Below, piece after piece: positions 16,465-25,844 of a stretch of DNA of 64,000 nucleotides. Each line of letters opens with the position of its first letter. The first letter of the stretch is position 1. The stretch is taken from NCBI GenBank assembly GCA_963974475.1, contig CAXBCR010000017.1, positions 1 through 64,000 on the forward strand, given 5' to 3'. The position numbers and the translations under genes are program-made. Source of the stretch: CAJXZP01 sp963974475. GTDB taxonomy: Bacteria; Bacteroidota; Bacteroidia; Flavobacteriales_G; Salibacteraceae. Under the pieces are notes generated by a model. That model made no database searches. It was not told the DNA's origin and saw only the letters and a program-made list of their open reading frames with translations.

Positions 16465-19395
16465 TTAAATTGATTTAATCGCTTTCCAAAGTAAATCAAC
16501 TGGATGTAAGGCTTTTACATTTACGCCATCTTTTATTTGTTGGCGGCAACTTGTGCCCGGTGCGGCTATTTCAACATTCTCCATTTGGTTACGGATGGTA
16601 GGGAAGAGTACTAGCTCGCCAATTTTCATGGAGATTTCGTAGTTTTCGTACCCAAAAGAGCCCGCCATCCCGCAACATCCGGATGGAATAATGCGGGTGG
16701 AGTAGTGGAGTGGGATGTTCAACATTTTCTTGGTAAATGTAACCGAAGAGAGTGCTTTTTGATGGCAATGTCCGTGCAAAGAAATGTCCATTTTATTCGC
16801 GCTAAAATCATCGGAAGAAATGTTTCCTTTATCCAGCTCTGCGCATAAAAATTCTTCGATTAAAAAAGTGTTTTTTGCGAGGTCTTTAGCCCTTTTTTGG
16901 AGACTATTATCTACCAATTTAGGGTACTCATCTCTAAAAGTAAGTATGGTTGACGGTTCAATTCCTACTAAAGGTAACTCACTATTAATTACTGATGATA
17001 AATTATTTACGTTGTCGTTGCTAATTATTTTAGCAACGTTTAAAAACCCTTTTGAGATAGCGGTTCTTCCACTTTCGCGATGCGGAATTATTTGGGCATC
17101 GTAGCCTAAATACCACAACAATCGAAGCGCTGTAATTCCAGTTTCTACATCCAAAAAGTTGGTGAATTCGTCACAGAAAAATATCACTTTTTGATGGGTA
17201 ATTTTCAGCCATTTTTGTTTTTCCTTCTTCGCATTTTTTTTGTACCAATTAGCCAACGAAATTTTAGCTGGCAATGGAATATCTCGCATGGGTGATATGC
17301 CGAGTATTTTTTTGATGGTGGATTGAAATGGACTTTTTACCACCCAATTCGTTAAAGGTCCAAACTTTTGCGCCAAATGCATATTGTCCGCAAAATGAGC
17401 CATTCGCTTTTTAGCGAAGGAAGGCCGCTCAGTCAGGCTTTTTTGAAAAAGATACTCGCTTTTAAAGGTCGCCATATCTACATTGCTAGGGCATTCTACT
17501 TTGCATCCTTTACACATTAAGCACAACTCCATGGATTGAGCCAACTCAGTAGAGTGGAATGCCTGGTCAGCTCGCTGGGTCATTAGTTCACGCAGCATGT
17601 TGGCTCTCGACCGGGTGGTATGCATTTCATCGCGTGTAGCCATGTACGAAGGGCACATAATCCCACCCGAAAGTTCCGTTTTTCGGCAATCTCCCGATCC
17701 ATTACATAACTCGGTGGAGGCTAAAAAGCCACCTGTTTCAGAAAAATCAAACGCGGTATTAGTAGCCTTTGGATTTTGTCCGGGAGTATACCTCAGGCTT
17801 TTATTCATGGGAGGTGAATCCACAATTTTACCAGGATTGAAAATTCTATTTTCATCCCAAACAGACTTTAAGTCCTTAAAATCTTGGTAAATAACTTCGC
17901 CTACCATTTGCGAAATAAACTCACCCCGCAACCGACCATCTCCATGTTCGCCACTCAACGAACCGTTAAATTTATTGACCAAACCAGCAATATCTTGGGC
18001 CACATCTTTAAATAGTTGCGCTCCAGCTTCCGTTTTGAGATTAATCATCGGCCGCAAATGGAGCTCACCTGACCCTGCATGAGCATAGTGCACGCAACTC
18101 AAATTTCGTTTTTTTAGTAAAACGCTGAATTCTTGGATGTAAGCGGGTAAATCGGTCACCGCCACACACGTATCTTCAATAACGGGTACGGCTTTAGCAT
18201 CTCCTTCAATGTTGGCTAAAAGACCTAAACCTGCCTTGCGTAACGCCCATACCTTAGGAACCTGCGCTCCGGTAACCAAAGGGAAATGATATCCAAATCC
18301 GCTATTTATAAAGTCATTCCGTAAGGCTTCTGCAGCAGTTTCCAATTGGTCGGGGGTATCTTCTTGAAGTTGAATCACTAAAATAGCTTTGGGTTCGTCT
18401 TTCAAAAAGAAGCGATATGTGGAGTAGAGCGGATGTCCTTTGGTACAATCTAAAATGAGGTGATCCATCAGTTCAACCGCATATGGATGATGTTCTAAAG
18501 CGATTAAGTTGGCACGTAAAGCCATGTCTACCGACTCGAAATGAGCGACAAGCAATCCTTGTTCTTTGGGAGGTAGTGGGGTGATACCTAGTTTTATTTC
18601 CGTAATAAATACCAAAGTACCTTCACTTCCAGCGATTAATTTACAGAAATTGAATTTTTGGGTACTTTTATCAAATACATCAGAATCCATTAAAATATCT
18701 AAGGCGTATCCTGTGTTTCTTCGTTTAATTTCTGGTTTGGGATAATTAGATTTTATTTGATTACGCTTTTCCGAATCGCCTAATAATTGGGCGATGTGTC
18801 GATAAATTTGGCCTTCCAAATCTTCGGGTGGAAGGTTTAGTTTTAATTCAAATTCAACGGGTGTTAATGCGTTAAATACAACCTCTTTACCGTTGCTTAA
18901 TAAACCCTTTACTTCTAGTAAATGGTCGCGCGTACTTCCGTAAATAATAGAGTTGGCACCACAAGAATTGTTACCCACCATTCCGCCAATCATCGCCCGG
19001 TTGGAAGTGGAAGTCTCCGGACCAAATAGGAAACCATGCGGTTTCAAAAAGTAGTTCAATTCATCCCGAATCACCCCCGGTTCCACTCGTACCCAACTTT
19101 CGGAAGTGTTTAATTCTAAAATAGTGGTAAAAAATGGAGAAACATCCACTACAATACCGCTTCCCACCACCTGACCGGCTAAGGATGTGCCAGCAGTTCG
19201 GGGAATTAGGCTAACTCCATTTTCTTGGGCAAAAGAAATAAGTTGTTTGATGTCCTCCTGGTTTTTGGGTATAGCCACTGCAAGCGGCATTTCGCGATAG
19301 GCTGACGCATCTGTAGCATAAATAATACGAACGGCATTATCTGTTTTTAGTTCACCTGTTAAATGGCGAGAGAGTTGCTTAAGTTTTTGCTTCAC
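16465..19395 (-). CDS. FAD-linked oxidase with Fe-S and CCG domains (D-lactate dehydrogenase-like)
   Basis: A 976-residue flavoprotein. Order of domains: FAD-binding type 4 (about 35-215, PRTAGTSLAGQVVG and GGMVGNNSCGANS), GlcD-like cap (about 215-530, YAHAGSGELHLRPMI and SGEHGDGRLRGEF), a 4Fe-4S region (ELCNGSGDC and CLMCKGCKVECP), and a C-terminal cysteine-rich domain (HGHCHQKAL, SGCCGMAGSFGYE). It probably oxidises a 2-hydroxyacid such as D-lactate and passes electrons to the quinone pool at the membrane. The start appears to be GTG, directly after the TAG of the DinB-like gene, so the two are coupled. Length is usual for the fused type. Confidence 0.88.
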   Translation of the reverse strand: MKQKLKQLSRHLTGELKTDNAVRIIYATDASAYREMPLAVAIPKNQEDIKQLISFAQENGVSLIPRTAGTSLAGQVVGSGIVVDVSPFFTTILELNTSESWVRVEPGVIRDELNYFLKPHGFLFGPETSTSNRAMIGGMVGNNSCGANSIIYGSTRDHLLEVKGLLSNGKEVVFNALTPVEFELKLNLPPEDLEGQIYRHIAQLLGDSEKRNQIKSNYPKPEIKRRNTGYALDILMDSDVFDKSTQKFNFCKLIAGSEGTLVFITEIKLGITPLPPKEQGLLVAHFESVDMALRANLIALEHHPYAVELMDHLILDCTKGHPLYSTYRFFLKDEPKAILVIQLQEDTPDQLETAAEALRNDFINSGFGYHFPLVTGAQVPKVWALRKAGLGLLANIEGDAKAVPVIEDTCVAVTDLPAYIQEFSVLLKKRNLSCVHYAHAGSGELHLRPMINLKTEAGAQLFKDVAQDIAGLVNKFNGSLSGEHGDGRLRGEFISQMVGEVIYQDFKDLKSVWDENRIFNPGKIVDSPPMNKSLRYTPGQNPKATNTAFDFSETGGFLASTELCNGSGDCRKTELSGGIMCPSYMATRDEMHTTRSRANMLRELMTQRADQAFHSTELAQSMELCLMCKGCKVECPSNVDMATFKSEYLFQKSLTERPSFAKKRMAHFADNMHLAQKFGPLTNWVVKSPFQSTIKKILGISPMRDIPLPAKISLANWYKKNAKKEKQKWLKITHQKVIFFCDEFTNFLDVETGITALRLLWYLGYDAQIIPHRESGRTAISKGFLNVAKIISNDNVNNLSSVINSELPLVGIEPSTILTFRDEYPKLVDNSLQKRAKDLAKNTFLIEEFLCAELDKGNISSDDFSANKMDISLHGHCHQKALSSVTFTKKMLNIPLHYSTRIIPSGCCGMAGSFGYENYEISMKIGELVLFPTIRNQMENVEIAAPGTSCRQQIKDGVNVKALHPVDLLWKAIKSI

Positions 19396-19947
19396 CTAGT
19401 TGTTTTTTAATACTTTAATTGCTTGAAGGATATGGCGTTCGTTATGATAAATAGTGACCCGTAAAGCATCACCCAACTTAATTTTAATCCATTTTGAAAT
19501 GGTGATTTTAATTTTCACTTTATTCAAATTTTTGCTTTCGGCCATTTTTAAGACTTCTAAGAAGCTTTTTTGTTGATCCATGAACGTATTCAAGATGTCC
19601 TTGCTTAAATCCGATTTAGCAGGCGCTTTGTCGACAGGCGACTGCATTTTACTCTTTCCTACAGTGGGGTGCATGGCTTTTGCGAATATATTGCCTACAA
19701 AACCCGGGCTAAAATGGGAGCTAGGCGGAAGAGAGGAATCATTCATAGCCGCATTCAATTCCGGCAGGTAATAGTCTCCGTATTTATTTAGATGGTCAAT
19801 GCATTGCAAAGCACTCCAAGTCTCTGGGTTTGGATGGTCGTTAAGCTTTTCTTCACGTTGCTTTACCAGTCGTTTGGCTTCTTTAATACAGAATTCGGTT
19901 TTAGTTTTTAAATCGTTTAATAAAACGGAGGTATCAATTTTTGCCAT
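19396..19947 (-). CDS. DinB-superfamily protein
   Basis: The 183-residue product has a DinB/YfiT-type four-helix pattern: WSALQCIDHLNKYGDYYLPEL in the second helix and a C-terminal YHNERHILQAIKVL. Metal-binding histidines (H in IDHLN, two in the C-terminal helix) are present, so a metal-dependent thiol transferase-like role is possible. No signal peptide. It lies immediately upstream of the FAD oxidase with no gap; a functional link is not obvious. Confidence 0.75.
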   Translation of the reverse strand: MAKIDTSVLLNDLKTKTEFCIKEAKRLVKQREEKLNDHPNPETWSALQCIDHLNKYGDYYLPELNAAMNDSSLPPSSHFSPGFVGNIFAKAMHPTVGKSKMQSPVDKAPAKSDLSKDILNTFMDQQKSFLEVLKMAESKNLNKVKIKITISKWIKIKLGDALRVTIYHNERHILQAIKVLKNN

Positions 19948-20265
19948 CGGTATTTGCTATCGTTTAAAACCCAAATGTATGTAAATAGGGGTGAATAGGG
20001 CGTCATCGTTGATAACTATGGAAAAATTAAATGCGAGCCAAAAACTGAATGCATTTATGAAATGGATTTGCGCGGGTTTTAAGTCAACATAGCGGATACA
20101 TGAACCTGGGATGCGCTTTTGAAGTCTAGTTTTAAGGAGACCAAACCCGCGACTAAATCTGCAAATCATGGATTTAACACTAAACCGGTATTTTATACTA
20201 ACCAATATCCTTTTGATAAGTAGTGAAAAAGATTACATTTACCACCTACTATAAAACGAATAACT
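19948..20265. other. Divergent intergenic region
   Basis: This 318-base gap separates the DinB-like gene (minus) from the OmpL47 protein (plus). It holds the promoter candidate at 20212-20241. Short frames on the minus strand here look like chance and were left out. Confidence 0.5.
20212..20241 (+). promoter_or_regulatory. Putative promoter of the OmpL47-repeat gene
   Basis: TTTG at 20212-20215, 18-base spacer, TACATTTA at 20234-20241 (seven of eight matches to TAnnTTTG). The predicted transcript would have a leader of about 20 bases. Confidence 0.55.
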
Positions 20266-22008
20266 ATGATGAAAAATGTACTTTCAAAATCATTAGTTGG
20301 AGCACTTTTAGTTTCTTCAACCGTTGTAATGGCGCAGGAACCACAACAACCTACCCATGAAAAAAGAGTATATGTAAATGACGGAAACACGTATGTTCAA
20401 AAATCGTTACCTCTTTATTTTATGTTTTCTACCTCTAAAGGAGGAACTCAGTATCCTTTAACTAGCAAAGCATCAGCAGAATATGCGGACCCAATGCACT
20501 TGGATACCGAAGGGCTGAATTACATGAGAAGTAAATGGGCGGTGGATGCAAATGGTAAAACAGTGAGTCCGAAAGAGGAAGTATTATATGAGTTATATGC
20601 CGATGGGTTAGCACCTGTTACCAGGCTTAAGTTTTCTGGAGCGCCTATTTATCGTAGTGATAGAGTGTATTATGGACCGGGTTTACAATTTACCTTAACT
20701 TCTACCGATAAGGTTTCAGGAGTAGAAAATACATTTTATGCCCTTACCGGTTCTTGGACTAATTATTCAGGAATTGTCAACGCTGCTAACGAAGGCGAAA
20801 ACACGTTATACTATTATGCCAATGATAATGTGGGAAACGCTTCAGCTACCAAGAGTTCAAATTTTGTGGTTGATTTATCGGCTCCTTCATCTAATCACGC
20901 CATTGTAGGTATTGTGTACAATTCAAACATAATTGCACCTAGTACTACGTTTGATTTATCACAAAGTGATAATTTATCGGGTGTGAACAGAACGATGTAT
21001 TCTTTTGATGATGGATCAGATAGAAAAGAATATGGTAAAATTGCTGTTGCTGGTTTGAGTGACGGTGACCATGTATTGTATTACTATTCAGTAGATAATG
21101 TAAAGAATACCGAAACTAAAAAATCGTTTTCTTTTTACTTAGATAAAATTGCTCCTGAGGTAACAATTGCTATTAATGGTGACCAATACCAAGGCAAACA
21201 ATATTTATATGTGTCCAATAGAACAATGGTAAATCTTTCAGCTACAGATAATAAAGCGGGAGTAAACAAAATTTATTACCGTGTGGATGGGGGAGAAAGA
21301 TTCGATTTTTCTTCCGATTTTAAATACCCAGACGTGAATGGAGTTCACACCGTAAAATATGATGCAACGGATAACGTTCAAAACTTAGCGGCCAACAAGT
21401 ATAAAACGGTTTATGTAGATAATAAAGCGCCTCAAACAGGTATTAAGTATGGTAATCCACAGTTCTTCTCTAGAGATACTTTATTTATTAATAAAGATGC
21501 TAAAGTGAGCTTATTTGCTCATGACTACCAATCTGGTGTGAAACAAATTGAATACAGTATGGATGGCGGTAGTTTTCAAAACTACAACCAGTTTACCATT
21601 CCTGGGGAAGGATATCATACCATAAAATTTAAAACGACCGATAACGTAAATAACGAAGAAACTGAAAAAACGTCAAACGTTTTTGTAGACAATACAGCTC
21701 CTGTAATTTACAGTAACTTTAGTATTGAACCAATTGGAAATAAAGGTGAAATGAGCATTTACCCTAACTACTCTCGTTTGTATTTGGGTGCTACCGATGA
21801 CCATGTAGGGGTGAAGACTATCAAGTATTCTATCAATGATGGTCCGTTAACTTTATATTCATCTGCATCTACATTAGATATTTCTGAAAGAAATAGATTC
21901 CTTAAAAAGAATGTGAAATATTCTGTAAAAGTGATCGCGGAAGATATGCTTGGAAACAAAACCGAAAAAACAATTGAGTTTTACGTAGGTTTAGAAAGTG
22001 ACAAATAG
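20266..22008 (+). CDS. Exported protein with OmpL47-type Ig-like repeats
   Basis: The 580-residue protein has a Sec signal peptide (KNVLSKSLVGALLVSSTVVMAQ) and about five repeats of 85-90 residues. Each repeat has a D(K/N)xSGVxxxxYxxDG pattern, a DGxHxxxYYxxDNVxNxE pattern, and a DxxAP linker, as in OmpL47 beta-sandwich domains. These build extended surface stalks; whether this one is anchored or an adhesin is unknown, as neither a lipobox nor a type IX secretion C-terminal domain is visible. An alternative Met is the second codon. It is monocistronic, with its own promoter and a strong terminator. Confidence 0.8.
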   Translation: MMKNVLSKSLVGALLVSSTVVMAQEPQQPTHEKRVYVNDGNTYVQKSLPLYFMFSTSKGGTQYPLTSKASAEYADPMHLDTEGLNYMRSKWAVDANGKTVSPKEEVLYELYADGLAPVTRLKFSGAPIYRSDRVYYGPGLQFTLTSTDKVSGVENTFYALTGSWTNYSGIVNAANEGENTLYYYANDNVGNASATKSSNFVVDLSAPSSNHAIVGIVYNSNIIAPSTTFDLSQSDNLSGVNRTMYSFDDGSDRKEYGKIAVAGLSDGDHVLYYYSVDNVKNTETKKSFSFYLDKIAPEVTIAINGDQYQGKQYLYVSNRTMVNLSATDNKAGVNKIYYRVDGGERFDFSSDFKYPDVNGVHTVKYDATDNVQNLAANKYKTVYVDNKAPQTGIKYGNPQFFSRDTLFINKDAKVSLFAHDYQSGVKQIEYSMDGGSFQNYNQFTIPGEGYHTIKFKTTDNVNNEETEKTSNVFVDNTAPVIYSNFSIEPIGNKGEMSIYPNYSRLYLGATDDHVGVKTIKYSINDGPLTLYSSASTLDISERNRFLKKNVKYSVKVIAEDMLGNKTEKTIEFYVGLESDK

Positions 22009-22028
22009 TAGATTACAACATAAATTAA

Positions 22029-22062
22029 AAAAGCCTGAGATTTTATCTCAGGCTTTTTTTTT
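22029..22062 (+). terminator. Rho-independent terminator
   Basis: Perfect 13-bp stem AAAAGCCTGAGAT (22029-22041) with ATCTCAGGCTTTT (22045-22057), loop TTT, followed by more Ts. It ends the OmpL47-repeat gene. Confidence 0.9.
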
Positions 22063-22156
22063 TGCTGTAAGTACTTAATAATAATCGTAATCTCTTGTTG
22101 GTAAGGCTTAAAATAATGGTTTACGCCTCGTTATATTTTACCTTGAAACCATTTAG

Positions 22157-22606
22157 TTACTTAGATTCTAGATACGTTTTAATGTCATTTAAATCTTTGA
22201 GCAATGCTTTTTTCATGGGTGACTTAAATAGAAACCCAAGGCATGTAGAGAATATCTTTACGGGTAAGGTTTGTGCTTTGGTGGTTAGCGACATGGAAAG
22301 TTTTGTGAACTCACCTGATGGTGCTACCGTTAATTTGGATACATATACCGAACCATGGCTTTCGGCCCGGGTTTGGTAAAACTGATTTTCAGTATAGTCT
22401 GTTATCCACATGGTTTCGGTAGCTTCTTTTCCAAACATAACTCGGGTTTCTATCCATTTAAAGCCAACAAGTGTATCCTTAGGTTCCTCCAACACCTTGA
22501 TTTCAGTTATGCTTTCCATGTAGTTTGAACAATTCTTAAAATCAATAATTGCGTCCCATACTTGGGGAACTGGTCTGTTTATTTCTACAAATACGGATAT
22601 TTCCAT
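22157..22606 (-). CDS. SRPBCC-family protein
   Basis: The 149-residue product starts best at the Met 22606 (MEISVFVEINRPVPQVWDAIIDF), the usual first strand of START/polyketide-cyclase-like (SRPBCC) folds. A longer frame to 22651 adds an unrelated leader. The middle has SITEIKVLEEP and METMWITDYT-like strands, and the final helix ends MKKALLKDLNDIKTYLE. These proteins bind hydrophobic ligands; the ligand is unknown. It lies 61 bp downstream of the hybrid kinase gene on the same strand and could be transcribed with it. Confidence 0.75.
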   Translation of the reverse strand: MEISVFVEINRPVPQVWDAIIDFKNCSNYMESITEIKVLEEPKDTLVGFKWIETRVMFGKEATETMWITDYTENQFYQTRAESHGSVYVSKLTVAPSGEFTKLSMSLTTKAQTLPVKIFSTCLGFLFKSPMKKALLKDLNDIKTYLESK

Positions 22607-22667
22607 TTCTCTCGTTTTAGCATTTATTCTGTCAAAAAGCGCAAAACACAAACCTAACTCATAATGA

Positions 22668-25379
22668 TTACGGTTTCGTTACATACTTCTTAATTAATAG
22701 AAATAGATTCTCTTTGTTAATGGGTTTTGAAATATAATCCGTACAACCTGCTTCTAGCGCATTTTTTTTGTCGGTAACAAATGCAAATGCCGTTTGTGCA
22801 ATAATTGGGATGGTAGGATTGAATTTCCGTATTTTTTTGGTAGCCTTTAAACCATCCATAACCGGCATTTTTACATCCATCAAAACCAAAGCGATTTCCG
22901 GGTTGTTTTGAAGCGCCTCAATGGCTTCTTCACCATTTTGGGCATGGTGAACAACTATTCCAGTGGGAGTGAGGATGGTTTCTAGATATAGGAAGCTTGT
23001 TTCATTGTCTTCTGCTATGAGTAGTTGTGTACCCGGTTCAAATAGAATGGTTTGTTCTTGTATTTGGTTAGAAATTGTTTTCGGTTTTTCGGTTGTGGAA
23101 TGATTTGGTATGGAAAAGAAAAATGTTGTTCCTGTATTTACGGTAGATTCAAACCACATTTTCCCTCCTAATAATTCGGAATAAGCTTTAGAAATAGACA
23201 AGCCAAGTCCGGTACCCTCATGTCCACGTGTAATTTTGGAATCTGCTTGAACAAATCGTTCAAAAATAGTGGCGTGTTTAATTTCAGGGATACCCACCCC
23301 CGTATCCTTTACGTAAAAAATAAAGTCATTATTCTCTGGAAAACAACCGAATTCTATATTGCCATGCTCCGTGAATTTTAACGCGTTATTGATTAGATTG
23401 GTAAGAATTCCATGAATTTTATTGCTATCGGTAACCACTTCCATTTGAGAAGGGTTTAGATGACAATTCAATTTTAAGGTAAGTCCTTTTTTCTCGGCTG
23501 TATAATGGAAGAAATCGAATTCTTTTTGTAGAATTTCTGGTATGTTTTCTGGGTTCATACTCAACTCTACGGTACCTGATTCTATTTTAGAAATTTCCAT
23601 TAAATCATTAATGGTATTGAGCAATCGTTGGCCGCTTTTTTCAACAATGCTTATATATTTCTCTTGGTCACTTCCCGATAGAACTGGGTTTTTGAGCAGT
23701 CCGATAAAACCAAGAATCCCATTCATAGGAGTACGAATTTCATGAGAAATATTTTGAAGGAATGCCGTTTTTAATCGGTTGCTTTCTTCTGCCATTTCTT
23801 TAGCAATGATGAGTTCGCTAATGGATTTTTTTCGTTCTGTAATATCCGATTTCACTGCAAGAAAATGCGTTATTTCACCTTCTCTATTTTTTATTGAAGA
23901 TATAGACGCTTCCTCCCAGTACAAGGTACCATCTTTACGTTTGTTCTGAAATTCACCCTGCCACTCGGACCCTGAAGTAATGGTTTTCCATAAATTTTCA
24001 TATTCCAAATCATCGGTATATCCAGATTTTAAAATCCGTGTATTTTTTCCAACTACTTCGGGTAAAGTATAGCCAGTAATTTCAGTGAATTTAGGATTAA
24101 CGTATTCAATATTACCTAAAGTATCGGTAATTACTATAAGCACAGGGCTTTGTTCAACGGCACGTGAAAGTTTTCGTAATTCATCCGAAATCGTTTTACG
24201 TTCGGAGATATCTCTAGTCACCCCTACGATTCCTGTTGGCTTATTATTTTCATCCACCACTAATGAAGCTTTTACTTCCGTCCAAATAGTGTTTTTATCT
24301 TTCTTAATTAACTCTAATTCTACCGTTTTTTGAATCGGTTTTATTTCCTGACTACTTAAATTTTCCGAAAGCATTTCGGTTAGCGAGGTTTTGGCAATTT
24401 GATAGGAGGAAGGGGTTAAAACTTCATTTAAATCTTGATTTATTGCTTCCTCAGGCTCAAATCCTCTCAATGATTTGATGGCTGGACTCATATAAGTAGG
24501 GCGTAACTCCATATCGAGCGTAAAAATCACATCTCCCGAATTATCTGCCAATAACCGATATTTCATTTCCTTTTTTACTAAGGCTTCTTGTTTAAAAACA
24601 AGTTCGCAATGTTGGTAGGAATTAATGATAATAGATGGAAGACGAAATAAATAATCGCCATCTTTGGTTAGGTAATCATTTGCACCAAGTTTTAGCGCTT
24701 GTACTGCCAATTCTTCGGTACCTTGACCGGTAACGAGAATAATAGGAATACATAATTGCAAGTTTTGACGGATGGTTTTAATCAAATCAATGGCACTCAT
24801 ACCTTGCAATCGATAATCCATTAAAAGAACCTTGTACTTGCTGGGGTCGGTGGTTAAAATATCCAATGCTTGTTCACCAGTTTCAACCGTATCAATATGA
24901 ATGAAAGGGGCATATTTTGATAAATGCCGAACCGTTAAATTAATGTCGATGGTATGATGTTCTAAATACAATACATTAATAAATTCTGATTTAAAGGCAT
25001 CTATTTTTTTAAAATTGGCAATAGCTAAATGGATAACATTAGGCAGGTTGGAAATATAGCCTTCCTTTTTAACAATATAATCATCAGCTCCCGATTTTAA
25101 AGCAGTAACAGCAGTCTCTTCATCACCGGTACCCGTGAGCATAACTACTGGAATATTCAGATTTTGTAATCGAATTTTATGAAGGAGTTCTAATCCGTTC
25201 CCATCCGGCAAATTCAAATCAAGAATCGCCACATCAAATGAAGTATTTTCACTCAGTAATTGGGTAGCTTGAGCAATGGTAACCGCCAGTTCAATTTTAC
25301 ATTCTGTAAAATGTTTTTTAAGTCCTCTAATCGTTAAATCGGCATCGGTGGTATTGTCTTCAAGAAGTAAAATTTTCAT
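22668..25379 (-). CDS. Hybrid sensor kinase, REC-REC-PAS-PAS-HisKA-HATPase-REC
   Basis: From the Met at 25379 (MKILLLEDNTTDAD) the product has 903 residues. Domains in order: receiver (about 1-120, phospho-acceptor in VAILDLNLPDG), a second receiver (about 135-255, VLLMDYRLQG), two PAS domains (about 270-390 and 400-520), HisKA with the H-box FLQNISHEIRTPMNG, HATPase with GHEGTGLGLSISKAYSELLGG, and a terminal receiver (LVLMDVKMPVMDGL). No membrane segments, so it is a cytosolic phosphorelay hub. It lies 32 bp after the single-domain response regulator. The upstream frame extension to 25439 overlaps that gene and is unlikely. Confidence 0.88.
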   Translation of the reverse strand: MKILLLEDNTTDADLTIRGLKKHFTECKIELAVTIAQATQLLSENTSFDVAILDLNLPDGNGLELLHKIRLQNLNIPVVMLTGTGDEETAVTALKSGADDYIVKKEGYISNLPNVIHLAIANFKKIDAFKSEFINVLYLEHHTIDINLTVRHLSKYAPFIHIDTVETGEQALDILTTDPSKYKVLLMDYRLQGMSAIDLIKTIRQNLQLCIPIILVTGQGTEELAVQALKLGANDYLTKDGDYLFRLPSIIINSYQHCELVFKQEALVKKEMKYRLLADNSGDVIFTLDMELRPTYMSPAIKSLRGFEPEEAINQDLNEVLTPSSYQIAKTSLTEMLSENLSSQEIKPIQKTVELELIKKDKNTIWTEVKASLVVDENNKPTGIVGVTRDISERKTISDELRKLSRAVEQSPVLIVITDTLGNIEYVNPKFTEITGYTLPEVVGKNTRILKSGYTDDLEYENLWKTITSGSEWQGEFQNKRKDGTLYWEEASISSIKNREGEITHFLAVKSDITERKKSISELIIAKEMAEESNRLKTAFLQNISHEIRTPMNGILGFIGLLKNPVLSGSDQEKYISIVEKSGQRLLNTINDLMEISKIESGTVELSMNPENIPEILQKEFDFFHYTAEKKGLTLKLNCHLNPSQMEVVTDSNKIHGILTNLINNALKFTEHGNIEFGCFPENNDFIFYVKDTGVGIPEIKHATIFERFVQADSKITRGHEGTGLGLSISKAYSELLGGKMWFESTVNTGTTFFFSIPNHSTTEKPKTISNQIQEQTILFEPGTQLLIAEDNETSFLYLETILTPTGIVVHHAQNGEEAIEALQNNPEIALVLMDVKMPVMDGLKATKKIRKFNPTIPIIAQTAFAFVTDKKNALEAGCTDYISKPINKENLFLLIKKYVTKP

Positions 25380-25411
25380 AAATCTTTCAATTAAAAATAA
25401 AAAAGGGGGGC

Positions 25412-25840
25412 TTACATGGGTTTGTTTAGCACCCTCCAATACAAGTCGATGTGATCTGCTACATCAAGAAACTTATCGAAATCTACTGGTTTAACAATAT
25501 ATGAATTAGCTCCCGATTCGTATGCTGTTTTTAAATCAGAAGCTTCTGCCGAAGTGGTCAAAATCACAATAGGAATAGTTTTAAATTCGGAATGGGATTT
25601 AATTTTTTTCAGGACATCCAATCCATGAATCTTTGGCATATTTAAATCGAGTAAAATTACTACGGGTTTTGGTTCCCCCTGTTCCCATTTTTCCAAAAAT
25701 TGCAGTGCTTCCTCTCCGTCTCTTGCTACCTGTATAGGATTTGTTAGTTTTTTTGTAGCAAATGCGCGCAGCGTCAAATCCAAGTCTATGGGATTATCTT
25801 CAACAATTAAGATGGGATTGTTTGCGTTATCTGATGACAT
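25412..25840 (-). CDS. Single-domain response regulator (Rcp1-like)
   Basis: A 142-residue stand-alone receiver. The acidic pocket is in LIVEDNPIDLDL, the phospho-acceptor Asp in VVILLDLNMPKIHGLDVLKKI, followed by the Thr of VILTTSAEASD and the Lys of SYIVKPVDFDKF. There is no output domain; it fits the Rcp1-type regulators that shuttle phosphate between kinases. It sits between the PocR-PAS kinase (4 bp) and the hybrid kinase (32 bp), so it probably links them. Confidence 0.9.
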   Translation of the reverse strand: MSSDNANNPILIVEDNPIDLDLTLRAFATKKLTNPIQVARDGEEALQFLEKWEQGEPKPVVILLDLNMPKIHGLDVLKKIKSHSEFKTIPIVILTTSAEASDLKTAYESGANSYIVKPVDFDKFLDVADHIDLYWRVLNKPM

Positions 25841-25844
25841 AATA